Shown one piece after another: positions 1 through 8,636 of a DNA stretch of 64,000 bases; the stretch's first letter is position 1; each line of letters starts with the position of its first letter. The notes below the pieces were generated by a model, which had not been told where the DNA came from, made no database searches, and worked only from the letters and a program-made list of their open reading frames with translations. Where the stretch lies: contig NZ_JACICD010000004.1 of NCBI RefSeq assembly GCF_014195655.1, positions 1-64,000 on the forward strand, written 5' to 3'. This stretch comes from Ancylobacter tetraedralis (GTDB lineage: Bacteria; Pseudomonadota; Alphaproteobacteria; Rhizobiales; Xanthobacteraceae). The position numbers and the translations under genes are program-made.

Positions 1-1854
1 TTCGTGGGTAACAAGGCCTTCTCCGTCAACAAGTTGAAGGAGGAGATGACCACGACCGAGACCGACTGGCTGTCGTGGCTCAAGAACACCGACGTCTATG
101 ACGTCGACCGCATCAATTCGGACCAGGAACTGCTGCGCCGCTTCTACCTGAAGCACGGCTACGCCGATTTCCGCATCATCTCCGTGACCGCCGATCTCGA
201 TCGCGCGAAGAACGGCTTCATCCTGACCTATGTCATCGACGAGGGCCCGCAATATACGATCGGCTCGGTGGACGTCGTTTCCGGCATCAAGGATGTGGAT
301 CCGTCGACTATCCGCGCGGCGCTGCGGGTTCAGAAGGGTCAGGTCTACAACGCGGAGCTGGTCGAGAAGTCGGTCGAGAACGCGACGATCGAAGTGTCGA
401 AGGCCGGCTATGCCTTCGCCCAGGTTCGGCCGCGTGGCGATCGCAACGTGCAGAACCGCACCATCTCGCTGGTATTCGCCGTCGAGGAAGGGCCGCGCGT
501 CTATATCGAGCGCATCGAGATCCGCGGCAACACCCGCACCCGCGACTGGGTCATCCGGCGCGAGTTCGACATCGCCGAGGGCGATGCCTATAACCGCGTG
601 CTGATCGACCGGGCCGAGCGGCGGCTGCGCAATCTCGGCTACTTCAAGGACGTGAAGATCACCACCGAGCCCGGCACCGCGCCGGATCGCGTGATCCTGG
701 TGGTTCAGGTCGACGACCAGCCGACGGGTGACTTCTCGATCTCGGGTGGCTACTCGACCGACGACGGCCTCATCGGCGAAGTGGCGATCTCGGAGAAGAA
801 CTTCCTCGGCCGCGGCCAGTATGTGCGTCTGGCCGGCACGCTGGGCGAGAACACCCAGGGTGTCGATTTCAGCTTCACCGAGCCGTATTTCCTCGATTAC
901 CGCGTCGCCGCCGGCTTCGACCTCTATTACAAGGTGACCAGCGCGACGAGTTCGAGCCCCTATGACACGACCACGGGCGGCGGCACGCTGCGCGTATCGC
1001 TGCCGCTGACCGACGAGTTGACCCTGGGCCTGCGCTACAGCCTGTACCAGAAGGAAATCACGATCGACGCGGACACGATTGCCGACTACGGGACGCCGTC
1101 CTGGGCCCTGCGGGAGGTAAGTGGTGTTGCGTCCATCACCTCTTCCGTCGGCTACACGCTCACCTACAACATGCTCGACAACAACATCGATCCGACCAAC
1201 GGCTATCTGCTCGAACTGAAGCAGGATTTCGCCGGTCTCGGTGGTGACGTCGACTACGTCAAGAGCACCTTCGATTCGCGGTTCTACTTCCCGGTCTATG
1301 GAGACGTTGTGCTCATGCTCCGCGGTCAGGCAGGCAACATCACCTCGTGGGGTGGCGACGACTTGCGCATCCTCGACAACTTCTTCAAGGGTCCGGACAT
1401 CGTCCGCGGCTTCGCGTCCAATGGCATCGGTCCGCGCGACCTCGCCTCCGGCCTCGACGGGTCCGACCCGGATGCGCTGGGCGGTACCCTCTATTGGGGC
1501 ACTTCGGCCGAGATGCAGTTCCCGCTGACCTTCCTGCCGAAGGATCTGGGCATGAAGGGTGCGGTCTTCGCGGATGCCGGCTCGCTGTGGGGCTACGAGG
1601 GCGGGACGACCTTCACTAATGTATCCGGCTGGGAAGATAACCTGACGGACTGCTCCGCCATCGCGGGCTCGAAGACCAAGGGCTATGCGAATGTGTGTGT
1701 CGCCGACAGCGACTCCATCCGCTCCTCGGTCGGCGTCAGCCTGATCTGGAAGTCGCCTTTCGGCCCGCTGCGCTTTGACTATGCCTGGGTGCTCACGAAG
1801 GAAGACTACGACCAGACACAGTCTTTCCGTTTCAGCGGCGGCACGAAGTTCTGA
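1..1854 (+). CDS. bamA: Outer membrane protein assembly factor BamA, 5' truncated by the window
   Basis: This is the core subunit of the BAM complex, which folds and inserts beta-barrel proteins into the outer membrane. About 617 residues are visible, against a usual length near 780, because the gene starts before the window. The reading frame is open from base 1, beginning FVGNKAFS, which resembles the first strand of POTRA3. POTRA4 and POTRA5 follow (VYIERIEIRGNTRTRDW, then ERRLRNLGYFKDV, to about residue 245), then the barrel. The conserved VRGF of barrel loop 6 is near residue 467. The protein ends FRFSGGTKF, with the terminal aromatic residue expected of a BAM substrate and of BamA itself. 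In many alphaproteobacteria lpxD or an ompH/skp gene follows bamA; here an insertion-sequence remnant and a catabolic locus follow instead. The apparent start GTG at base 4 is not the real start. Confidence 0.97.
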   Translation, partial: FVGNKAFSVNKLKEEMTTTETDWLSWLKNTDVYDVDRINSDQELLRRFYLKHGYADFRIISVTADLDRAKNGFILTYVIDEGPQYTIGSVDVVSGIKDVDPSTIRAALRVQKGQVYNAELVEKSVENATIEVSKAGYAFAQVRPRGDRNVQNRTISLVFAVEEGPRVYIERIEIRGNTRTRDWVIRREFDIAEGDAYNRVLIDRAERRLRNLGYFKDVKITTEPGTAPDRVILVVQVDDQPTGDFSISGGYSTDDGLIGEVAISEKNFLGRGQYVRLAGTLGENTQGVDFSFTEPYFLDYRVAAGFDLYYKVTSATSSSPYDTTTGGGTLRVSLPLTDELTLGLRYSLYQKEITIDADTIADYGTPSWALREVSGVASITSSVGYTLTYNMLDNNIDPTNGYLLELKQDFAGLGGDVDYVKSTFDSRFYFPVYGDVVLMLRGQAGNITSWGGDDLRILDNFFKGPDIVRGFASNGIGPRDLASGLDGSDPDALGGTLYWGTSAEMQFPLTFLPKDLGMKGAVFADAGSLWGYEGGTTFTNVSGWEDNLTDCSAIAGSKTKGYANVCVADSDSIRSSVGVSLIWKSPFGPLRFDYAWVLTKEDYDQTQSFRFSGGTKF

Positions 1855-1939
1855 GCCGACCATGGGCGGCTGGCACAAGCGCGTGGCGAAACGCATGCCG
1901 GCTATGATGGAATTCAACAGCCCATTCGGCGGCGGCATG

Positions 1940-1962
1940 CGTTTCCCGCTTGGCGGGAAACG
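1940..1962 (+). terminator. Strong hairpin downstream of bamA
   Basis: A perfect 10-bp stem (CGTTTCCCGC / GCGGGAAACG) with the 3-nt loop TTG lies about 85 bases after the bamA stop codon. No T-run follows, so it is either a factor-assisted terminator or an RNA-stabilising stem. The surrounding 1855-2218 contains no convincing gene. Confidence 0.45.
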
Positions 1963-2218
1963 TGACCAAAACCATCCGTGGACTCAAGAATTGCTTATGG
2001 CCTGAGAAGGGTTCCGACATCCGTCTATCGCCACGGTGCGGCGAATTCTGGCTGCGCTTCATCGCCGTGATTTCTCATTTGCGGCGGGGGGCCAGCATCA
2101 TGGAAACAGGATGGCGCAGACGTTAAAGACAAACTCCTCAGGGACGCCGTAGTAGAGCCGACCCGGCTCGCATTGGCAGCCGCTCCACTCTGACCCGCCC
2201 CGGCTTTGCATCTCGTCG

Positions 2219-2478
2219 GGCTTCGTCTACGTCGCCACGCGACAAATGCACTGCACCGCATGTGCGCTGACGCGATCGACGCCCATGCCCGCCGCATCGT
2301 CGGCTGGCGGGCGAGCCGCACCGCGCATGCCGGCTTCGTGCTGGATGCGCTGGAGCCGGCCCTTCACGTGCGGCGGCCCGTGCATCGCGGCGGCCTGGTG
2401 CGCCATAGCGACCGCGGCTCGCAATATGTCAGCCTCCGCGACACCGAGCGCCGGGCCGAGCGAACACGGCCAGGATTG
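2219..2478 (+). pseudogene. IS3-family transposase (OrfB) remnant
   Basis: Two short pieces in different frames match the integrase core of IS3-family OrfB proteins. GFVYVAT is read from 2219. After a frameshift near 2240-2265, DAHARRIVGWRASRTAHAGF and then GGLVRHSDRGSQYVS continue to about 2478, where the similarity is lost. The second catalytic Asp region (HSDRGSQY) is intact, but the N-terminal half, the C-terminal Glu region and OrfA are absent. It is therefore a dead fragment. It sits between bamA and the unrelated acid-sugar locus and so probably marks an old rearrangement point. Confidence 0.8.
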
Positions 2479-2510
2479 AGCATGCTGTCCTCATTCCGCG
2501 GCGCGCGCGC

Positions 2511-3533
2511 TCAACTCACCGGATTGCGTGCCAGTCGAAGCGCGAAGTCGATGGCCTCGATCAGGCTTTCCTCCTTGGCGATGCCCTTCCCCGCAATATC
2601 GAAGGCGGTGCCATGATCGACGGAGGTGCGGATGATGGGCAGCCCGAGGGTGATGTTCACGCCGGAAAGCGCCTTCCACTCGCCGGTTTCCGGGTCGACA
2701 TCGAAGCCCAGAAGCTTCACCGGTATATGGCCCTGATCGTGATACATCGCGACCACGGCGTCGTAGCTGCGGCCGCGCAGCTTGACGAAGATCGTGTCGC
2801 CGGGCACCGGGCCGATCACCGTGATATCCGAGCCCTCATAGCTGGCGACGAGCGGGGCCGTCACGTCGATGTCTTCGCGGCCGAAGATGCCGCCTTCGCC
2901 GGCATGGGGGTTGAGGGCGGCGACGCCGATGCGCGGATGGCGGATGCCGAGCGAGCGCAGCATGCCCGCCGTCAGGTCGATGACGCGGCGCAGGCGCGCC
3001 GGCGTGAGTTTTGAGGGAACGTCCGCCAGCGCGACATGGGTCGAGAGATGGCTGACGCGAAAGTCGCCATGAGCCAGCATCATCACGGAATCCCGTGCCC
3101 CGGTGAGGTCGGCGAGCATGTCGGTGTGGCCCGAATAGGCGTAGCCGGCAAGATTCAGCGCCTCCTTGTTCAGCGGCGCGGTGACGATGCCGGCGACGGT
3201 GCCGGACTGGGCGAGGCGGACCGCCTTCTCTATGGCGAGATAGGCCAGCCGGCCGCCCTCCGCGCTCATGTGCCCGACGCGGATCGGTTCCCGTTCGGGG
3301 CCGGCCTCCAGGATGGCCAGGGCGAGAGGTTGCGCGGGGTCGGTGATTTCGGGGATCGGCGCTGCCGCCAGCATGGCCTCGGCCGACCGCAGGGCGGCCA
3401 CGCTGCCGATGACGACCAGCGATAATTCGCCCGCCTCCAGGCGGGGGGCGAGGTGGGTGCCGGCCTTGACGATGATTTCCGGCCCGATGCCGGCCGGGTC
3501 TCCCATGGTGATGGCAAGGCGCGGAGCAGCCAT
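2511..3533 (-). CDS. pdxA2: PdxA2-type 4-phospho-threonate/erythronate dehydrogenase
   Basis: This 340-residue member of the PdxA family should be an NAD-dependent, metal-dependent enzyme that oxidises and decarboxylates a 4-phosphorylated four-carbon acid, giving dihydroxyacetone phosphate and CO2. Family signatures are clear: AITMGDPAGIGPEI at the N-terminus, YSGHTDMLADLTG, NPHAGEGGIFGREDI, AMYHDQGHIPVK (metal-binding His) and RTSVDHGTAFDIAG near the C-terminus. The start at 3533 has GGAAGAGG about 9 bases upstream; an ATG at 3542 is too close to that site. The gene lies 69 bases after a DUF1537 kinase, the pairing documented for D-threonate and D-erythronate use. This argues for the catabolic PdxA2 role rather than pyridoxal phosphate synthesis (PdxA proper). 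Substrate stereochemistry cannot be read from the sequence. Confidence 0.85.
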   Translation of the reverse strand: MAAPRLAITMGDPAGIGPEIIVKAGTHLAPRLEAGELSLVVIGSVAALRSAEAMLAAAPIPEITDPAQPLALAILEAGPEREPIRVGHMSAEGGRLAYLAIEKAVRLAQSGTVAGIVTAPLNKEALNLAGYAYSGHTDMLADLTGARDSVMMLAHGDFRVSHLSTHVALADVPSKLTPARLRRVIDLTAGMLRSLGIRHPRIGVAALNPHAGEGGIFGREDIDVTAPLVASYEGSDITVIGPVPGDTIFVKLRGRSYDAVVAMYHDQGHIPVKLLGFDVDPETGEWKALSGVNITLGLPIIRTSVDHGTAFDIAGKGIAKEESLIEAIDFALRLARNPVS

Positions 3534-3602
3534 GAACGTCATCCTCTTCCCAGAATGCGCCATTCGATATCAAAATAGATCATAATCGCGCAATAAATAT
3601 CT

Positions 3603-4682
3603 TTATCGGCCGCTCGACGCCTCTTCGAACAGCTCGTGCAGCAGATCGGGACGCCCGAACGCACCGGATTTCGAGAGAACGCGGGCACCGTCGAAGCGCC
3701 CGGCGCGCAGGCGCGACATGGCCAGTCCGGGCTCCCGCGCGCCCTCCACCGCGAGACTGTCGGCGCCGATGGCATCGGCGACGTCGCGCAGTGTTTCGCC
3801 GCCCGCCACGAACAGGGTGCACGGTGACGGGCAACGGGCGAGCAGCCCGGAAAACCGTTCGGCAATGACGAGAGCGGCATCGGCGCGGGGGCCCTCGAAG
3901 GCCACGGTGACTATGCAGGACTGGCCTCGGGCGAGACGTTCGAGAACCCGGTCGATGTCGGACGGGCTTGCCGAGAGCCGGACATGCCGGCGTGGGTCCG
4001 GCGCCATGGCACGCTCGATCTGCGTTCGTGTCACCGGGTGGTTCGAGCCGATGAGCGCGAGCAAGGGCGCATCATGGCGCGGGCTCCCCGTGGGCGCGCT
4101 GGCCGGGACCGCCGGCGCTGGCCGGGCCCGGGCAAGCGCCGCCGCGAGGCCGCCGGTGCCGACCCAGAGCCGGGGACGGTGACCGGACATCTCGCGTGTG
4201 ACGATGGCGTCGAGATCCGCATCGCTCTCGGCATCATGCACGCCGATATCGGCATGGATGAGCCCCGCATCGCGCAGCGCCGCGTGAATCGCGCCACCGA
4301 GCGGCTCGGCCGCATCCGTCTTCCACTGGCGACCGTCCCGGGTGACGCGGCCCTGGAAGGGAAACGCCGGAGCGACGACGAGCCGCCGGCCTTCCGCCAT
4401 CACCGCGAGCGCGCCAAGTTCCGCCGCCCAGTTTCCGCGCATCAGGCTGTCGATCTTCTTGAAGGCCGGTTCGCCCGCGAGTAGCCAATCCGTGAACCGG
4501 CCCTGCCGGGCAACGGCCGTGTCGACATCGACCTCTCGCGTGGCGGCATCGATGGCCGCCATGGCCGGCAGGCCATGCTCGGCACGCCACAGCACCGGAA
4601 GGGGAGATAAGGGCGTGGCAAAGGCCGCGGCGCTGTCCAGCGCACCGGTCAGGTCATCGGCAAGGATGCGCACGCCCGGCAT
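3603..4682 (-). CDS. DUF1537 four-carbon acid sugar kinase (DtnK/OtnK family)
   Basis: This cytoplasmic kinase of about 359 residues phosphorylates an aldonic acid such as D-threonate or D-erythronate at C4. The N-terminal sugar-binding domain opens with VRILADDLTGALDSA and carries KKIDSLMRGNW, both typical of the family. The C-terminal nucleotide-binding domain has FVAGGETLRDVA and a terminal LSKSGAFGRPD. At about 360 aa it is shorter than the common 400-480 aa members, mainly in the linker. The start is chosen at ATG 4682, directly after the regulator's stop (4684-4686); a GTG at 4691 that overlaps this stop is possible. It is translationally coupled to the DeoR regulator upstream and followed by PdxA2. 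The regulator-kinase-dehydrogenase order supports acid-sugar catabolism. Confidence 0.85.
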   Translation of the reverse strand: MPGVRILADDLTGALDSAAAFATPLSPLPVLWRAEHGLPAMAAIDAATREVDVDTAVARQGRFTDWLLAGEPAFKKIDSLMRGNWAAELGALAVMAEGRRLVVAPAFPFQGRVTRDGRQWKTDAAEPLGGAIHAALRDAGLIHADIGVHDAESDADLDAIVTREMSGHRPRLWVGTGGLAAALARARPAPAVPASAPTGSPRHDAPLLALIGSNHPVTRTQIERAMAPDPRRHVRLSASPSDIDRVLERLARGQSCIVTVAFEGPRADAALVIAERFSGLLARCPSPCTLFVAGGETLRDVADAIGADSLAVEGAREPGLAMSRLRAGRFDGARVLSKSGAFGRPDLLHELFEEASSGR

Positions 4683-4683
4683 C

Positions 4684-5547
4684 TCAGTCACAAGGGCCGT
4701 CCTGCGGCTGCCGGGGCACGGGAATGACACGCACGGCGACATTCATTCCGGCCAGTTCCGCCAGCACGGCCAGATCGACGCCGTCATCCGTGACGATCTC
4801 CTGGACGTCCGAGACATCGCAAATGGTGCAGAAACTCGGGCTGGTGAATTTGGAGCTGTCGGCGAGCACGATGACGCGCCGGGCCGCCGCGATCATCGCC
4901 TGCTTCATCGTTGCCACCTCCAGGGACGTCTCCGTCAGCGTTCGGCCGGTAATGGCATGGGTCCCGAGCAGGGCGATGTCGGCGTGGAGGCTCCGCAGGA
5001 AATCCTCACCGGGGCGACCCACCAGCGTCAGCGAACCCTGCCGCACCGTGCCGCCGGGCACGACGAGGTGAATATTCGGCGCGCCGGCCAGTATCTGGGC
5101 GATGGCGAGGCTGTTGGTGACGGCGGTGAGGGGCAGGTGGCGGGTGACGACGGCGCGCGCCACGGCGAGCACCGTCGTGCTGGCGTCGAAAATGACGCTT
5201 TGCCCGGGCTGCAATTCATCAGCGACGGCGGCGGCGATCGCGTTTTTTTCCCGGCACCGTAATTGTGCGGCGATGGCGGCATCCGGTTCGAACGTGGCCC
5301 GCTCGGTGCTCTGGAGCAGGGCGCCGCCATGGGTGCGCTCCAGCGCGCCCTGTTTCACCAGATGCTCAAGGTCGCGCCGGATGGTCGATGGCGACGCGCC
5401 GATGGCATCGGCCAGTTCCTGGATGCCCGCCGCGCCCTCGCGCCTCAGGCGTTCGAGGATGAGCGCCCGGCGCTTGGCGGGAATCATGTCGACACGCCCG
5501 CGCGCCATCTCCTCGCCGCCGTCGCCCTGCCGTTCGCTCGTGGTCAT
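4684..5547 (-). CDS. DeoR-family transcriptional regulator
   Basis: A 287-residue repressor of sugar catabolism. The N-terminal winged helix-turn-helix includes KRRALILERLRREG, ELADAIGASPSTIRRDL and the DeoR fingerprint LERTHGGAL. The C-terminal DeoRC effector domain has the phosphosugar-sensing core (VIFDASTTVLAVAR, VTNSLAIAQIL, LLGTHAITGRTLTETSLEVA). The start at 5547 is supported by GAGGG six bases upstream; ATGs at 5508 and 5487 are weaker alternatives. It is the first gene of the minus-strand regulator-kinase-PdxA2 operon and is divergent from the importer at 6019. It probably represses its own operon and may act on the shared upstream region. The effector is likely a phosphorylated intermediate (inference). 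Confidence 0.88.
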   Translation of the reverse strand: MTTSERQGDGGEEMARGRVDMIPAKRRALILERLRREGAAGIQELADAIGASPSTIRRDLEHLVKQGALERTHGGALLQSTERATFEPDAAIAAQLRCREKNAIAAAVADELQPGQSVIFDASTTVLAVARAVVTRHLPLTAVTNSLAIAQILAGAPNIHLVVPGGTVRQGSLTLVGRPGEDFLRSLHADIALLGTHAITGRTLTETSLEVATMKQAMIAAARRVIVLADSSKFTSPSFCTICDVSDVQEIVTDDGVDLAVLAELAGMNVAVRVIPVPRQPQDGPCD

Positions 5548-6018
5548 GGAATCCCTCGGTACGACCATGGATGGGGGGTCGCTCCACGGTGTGGAATGAT
5601 CGATTATGAAACATTTTGACGTGAGATGGATTTTTCTTCCACAATTATTGCGGAGAGTTCAACGCTCGCAGCCATCCTGAAAACCGGCCGTGCCAGGGTC
5701 ATCTCCCGTTCGCGCGCGTCCACCTCGTGGAATCGCGCCACGATCCCGGCCCTGCGACCGGCGGCTCCTGCCGTGGGAAGAAAAGTGCCGCACGGGCCCC
5801 ATGCCGGCGAGGTCGGGGTGGGGGCATCAAATGTCCTGTGATTTTTCGTCTAATATTATCAATGGTTTGCGCGGATGTCGGGTGTGCTCACCTTCGCCCG
5901 AGCCACAAAACCGAGCGCGTGCGCTTGACCGAAATCAGAAAGATTGGCAACAATGGGAACGTTCTCAGAGAACGTTCCCGCAAGTGGAGCGGCTCCGGGC
6001 ACGTGGGAGGAAGAAAGA
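5548..6018. promoter_or_regulatory. Divergent control region between the DeoR operon and the ABC importer operon
   Basis: This 471-base stretch has no convincing gene; short open frames in it have no recognisable protein content. It must carry promoters for both directions. It contains an AT-rich patch (TCTAATATTATC near 5850) and ends with the double palindrome at 5955-5979. The importer ribosome-binding site GGGAGGAAG (6005-6013) lies at its right edge. Confidence 0.6.
5955..5979. promoter_or_regulatory. Double palindromic LacI-type operator
   Basis: A perfect inverted repeat, GGGAACGTTCT-CAG-AGAACGTTCCC. Each arm itself contains the self-complementary core GAACGTTC, so the site reads as two head-to-tail operators 12 bases apart. 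The AACGTT centre is typical of LacI-family sites. It lies 40 bases upstream of the importer ATG at 6019, and a LacI-family regulator is encoded in the same operon at 11099. A 13-base copy of one arm occurs at 12528-12540. Confidence 0.7.
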
Positions 6019-7629
6019 ATGACGGACGCCACAGGCCGCCCCGATATCGGGGAGCGGCAACCCTCGTTTCGTGAAATGCGTGCCTCGGGCGTCAGCAAGT
6101 CCTATGGCGCGACCGTCGCTCTTGAGCATGCCGACATTGCGCTCAGGGCCGGTGAGGTTCACGCGCTCCTCGGCGAGAACGGGGCTGGCAAATCCACTCT
6201 CGTGCGCATCTTCACTGGCGCGGTGATCCCCGATCGCGGCGAGATGCAGCTGCATGGCGAGACCTACGCGCCGCGCTCCATCCTCGAGGCGCGCCAGCGC
6301 GAGGTCGCCACCGCCTTTCAGGAACTGAGCCTCGTTCCCAATCTCACCGTGGCGCAGAACTTCCTGCTGCCGTCGCTGGCCCGGCCGGGGCGCCCGCTGA
6401 TTTCCGCCCGTCAGGTGATCGCTCGCGGTGCGGACATCCTGGAGCGTCATGCGCTCCGCCGCATCGACCCCGCCGCGCGTGTCGGCGACCTGCCGCTCGC
6501 CGAGCGCCAGCGCATCGAGATCGCCCGCGCCATCGAGAATGCCGGCCGTGTGCTGATCCTCGACGAGCCGACCGCCTCGCTTGCCGAAACCGACTGGCTG
6601 TTCGAGCAGATCGGCAAGGCGCGCGCGCGCGGCGTCGCCATTCTCTACATCTCGCACCGTCTTGCCGAGGTGCGGGAGATCTGCACATCGGCCACCGTGC
6701 TGCGCAATGGCCGCTCCATCGGCACGGTGGGCCTCGGCAGCGCCAGCGATGGCGACATTTTCGAGATGATGGTCGGCCACCGGGTCGAGCATGCGCGTCG
6801 GCCGGGGCGGGTGGCGGGCACGGCCAGCGCGCCGCGCCTCGCCGCCGAAGATCTGGCCGGACACGGGCTGCACGGTGTGAGCTTCCAACTCGGGGAAGGC
6901 GAGATTCTCGGCGTCGCCGCGCTGGAAGGGCAGGGGCAGCGCGGGCTGTTCCGCGTGCTGGCCGGGCTGGAGACGCCCACCGGCGGAGGGATCCGCGTCG
7001 ACGGCAAGGCGGCCGCCTATCGCACCCCGCGCGCGGCGCTGCGCTGCGGCTCCGGCATCAGCTATCTCCCCGAGGAGCGCAAGACCGAGGGCATCCTTGC
7101 GGGCCTGTCGGCGGCCACCAATGTGGTGCTGCCCTTTCTGCCGCGTGTCGGCCGGGCGGGCCTGATCGGCCGGCGCGACGAGGAGAGGGCGGCGCTGCCG
7201 GCGGCGCAGAACGTGGCGCTGAGCCCGCGCTATCTCGGCTTCGCCATTGGCGACCTGTCCGGCGGCAATCAGCAGAAGGCACTGATGGCGCGCACGCTGG
7301 CCACCGGCGCGCGCACCCTGCTGCTGTTCGACCCCACGCGCGGCGTCGATGTCGGCACAAAGGAATCCATCTATGCCGCCATCCGCGCCTTCGCCGAGGG
7401 CGGTGGCTCGGTGCTGTTCTATTCCTCGGAACTGCCGGAAATCGTCCAGCTGGCCGACCGCTGCCTGGTTCTCTATGGCGGACAGGTATTCGGCGAACTG
7501 GAAGGCGCCGACATCGCCGAGCAGAAGCTGGTGGCGGCGATGATCGGCCATGGCACGCGCCCGCCGGCCGGCCACTCGTCCGTCTCCTCCGCCGGTCCCG
7601 TTCACGCCGTCGCGGAGAGCGCCCGATGA
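6019..7629 (+). CDS. Ribose/galactose-type (CUT2) sugar ABC transporter, double ATP-binding protein
   Basis: A 536-residue peripheral ATPase that powers a monosaccharide-type importer. It has two fused nucleotide-binding domains. The first has Walker A GENGAGKST at residues 52-60 and Walker B VLILDEPTASL. The second has the signature LSGGNQQK and LLLFDPTRGVDVG but a degenerate Walker A, as is usual for RbsA/MglA relatives. The start at 6019 is set by a strong GGGAGGAAG 6 bases upstream; an earlier in-frame ATG at 5944 would place the operator inside the coding sequence and has no comparable site. It overlaps the following permease by 4 bases. Substrate is unknown; context points to a polyol, sugar or sugar acid. 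Confidence 0.93.
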   Translation: MTDATGRPDIGERQPSFREMRASGVSKSYGATVALEHADIALRAGEVHALLGENGAGKSTLVRIFTGAVIPDRGEMQLHGETYAPRSILEARQREVATAFQELSLVPNLTVAQNFLLPSLARPGRPLISARQVIARGADILERHALRRIDPAARVGDLPLAERQRIEIARAIENAGRVLILDEPTASLAETDWLFEQIGKARARGVAILYISHRLAEVREICTSATVLRNGRSIGTVGLGSASDGDIFEMMVGHRVEHARRPGRVAGTASAPRLAAEDLAGHGLHGVSFQLGEGEILGVAALEGQGQRGLFRVLAGLETPTGGGIRVDGKAAAYRTPRAALRCGSGISYLPEERKTEGILAGLSAATNVVLPFLPRVGRAGLIGRRDEERAALPAAQNVALSPRYLGFAIGDLSGGNQQKALMARTLATGARTLLLFDPTRGVDVGTKESIYAAIRAFAEGGGSVLFYSSELPEIVQLADRCLVLYGGQVFGELEGADIAEQKLVAAMIGHGTRPPAGHSSVSSAGPVHAVAESAR

Positions 7630-8636
7630 GCGATATCGCAACCACGTCCGCCGCCGCCCTTCCCGCCGCCCGCTCCGGCCCGGCCCCCCGTCACCGGCTC
7701 TGGCGTCTGACGCAGGGCGCCGGCCTGATCCTCGGGCTCTATGTGCTGCTCTACGCGCTCTACGCCTATCAGCAGCCGCGTGCTCTGGACGCCTATGCCA
7801 TCGCGGCGCTGATGAACAACACGGCACCGCTGGCGCTGGCCGCCGCCGGCCAGACGCTGGTGGTGCTGAGCCGGGGCTTCGACCTCTCGATCGCCGGCGT
7901 GATCTCGCTCTGCAATGTCGTGCTCGCCGTCTATCCCCTGGAGGGGCCGGGCGGGGCTCTGGTCTCGATGCTGCTCTGCCTCGCCATTGGCGGTGCCGTC
8001 GGGGCGGTGAATGGCTGGCTGGTGGCCTATCTTCGGCTCCAGTCCATCGCCGCCACGCTGGCGACAATGATCATCTGCCAGGGCATCGCGCTGGTGATCC
8101 TCAATGCGCCGGGCGGCTATGTCTCGGAATGGATCGCCGACGAGCTGACGGGGCGGCTGTGGGGCGCCGTGCCGGTCTCGGGGCTGGCTGTTGCGGCGGT
8201 AGTTGGGCTGTGGCTGCTGGTGCGGCGCACCGATTATGGTGTCGCACTCTATGCCATCGGCGCCGATGAGCCGGCCGCCGCGCTCTCCGGCGTCAATGTG
8301 CGGCGCACCCGCTTCCTCACCTTCGTCATGGCCGGCATGCTCTACGGCCTCGCCGGGCTGATGCTGAGCGCGCAGACGGCGACCGGCAATCCCAATTCCG
8401 GCGCGCCACTGCTGCTGCTCTCCTTCGCGGCGGTGGCGCTGGGCGGCACCTCGCTGAGCGGCGGACGTGGCGGATTGTTCGCCTCGGTAATGGGCGCGGC
8501 GACGCTCACCCTGTTGCAGAAGGTGCTGTTCTCCAGCGGCGTCTCCTCCTTCTACACCGGCCTGTTCCAGGGCGTGGTGCTGATCGTGGCGGTGGTCTTC
8601 AGCGGCCTGCTGACCCGCATCGGAGAGCGGAAATGA
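7626..8636 (+). CDS. CUT2 sugar ABC transporter permease, first subunit
   Basis: A 336-residue inner-membrane protein of the BPD_transp_2 (RbsC) family forming half of the import channel. After a Pro/Ala-rich N-terminus there are about 8-10 hydrophobic segments. The family motifs include AAAGQTLVVLSRGFDLSIAG near residues 75-95, YAIGADEPAAALSGVNV (the ATPase-coupling region) and AVALGGTSLSGGRGG. The start ATG overlaps the ATPase stop (ATGA-type coupling) and the 3' end overlaps the second permease in the same way. Two different permease genes imply a heterodimeric channel. Confidence 0.92.
   Translation: MSDIATTSAAALPAARSGPAPRHRLWRLTQGAGLILGLYVLLYALYAYQQPRALDAYAIAALMNNTAPLALAAAGQTLVVLSRGFDLSIAGVISLCNVVLAVYPLEGPGGALVSMLLCLAIGGAVGAVNGWLVAYLRLQSIAATLATMIICQGIALVILNAPGGYVSEWIADELTGRLWGAVPVSGLAVAAVVGLWLLVRRTDYGVALYAIGADEPAAALSGVNVRRTRFLTFVMAGMLYGLAGLMLSAQTATGNPNSGAPLLLLSFAAVALGGTSLSGGRGGLFASVMGAATLTLLQKVLFSSGVSSFYTGLFQGVVLIVAVVFSGLLTRIGERK

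Noticed and set aside
2511-3533. Pyridoxal phosphate biosynthesis gene pdxA
   Set aside because: Pairing with a DUF1537 kinase and DeoR regulator indicates the catabolic PdxA2 subtype; canonical pdxA usually lies near ksgA or surA.
5965-8067. 700-codon open frame on the minus strand
   Set aside because: Antisense to the importer ATPase and permease; no domain recognisable and no ribosome-binding site.
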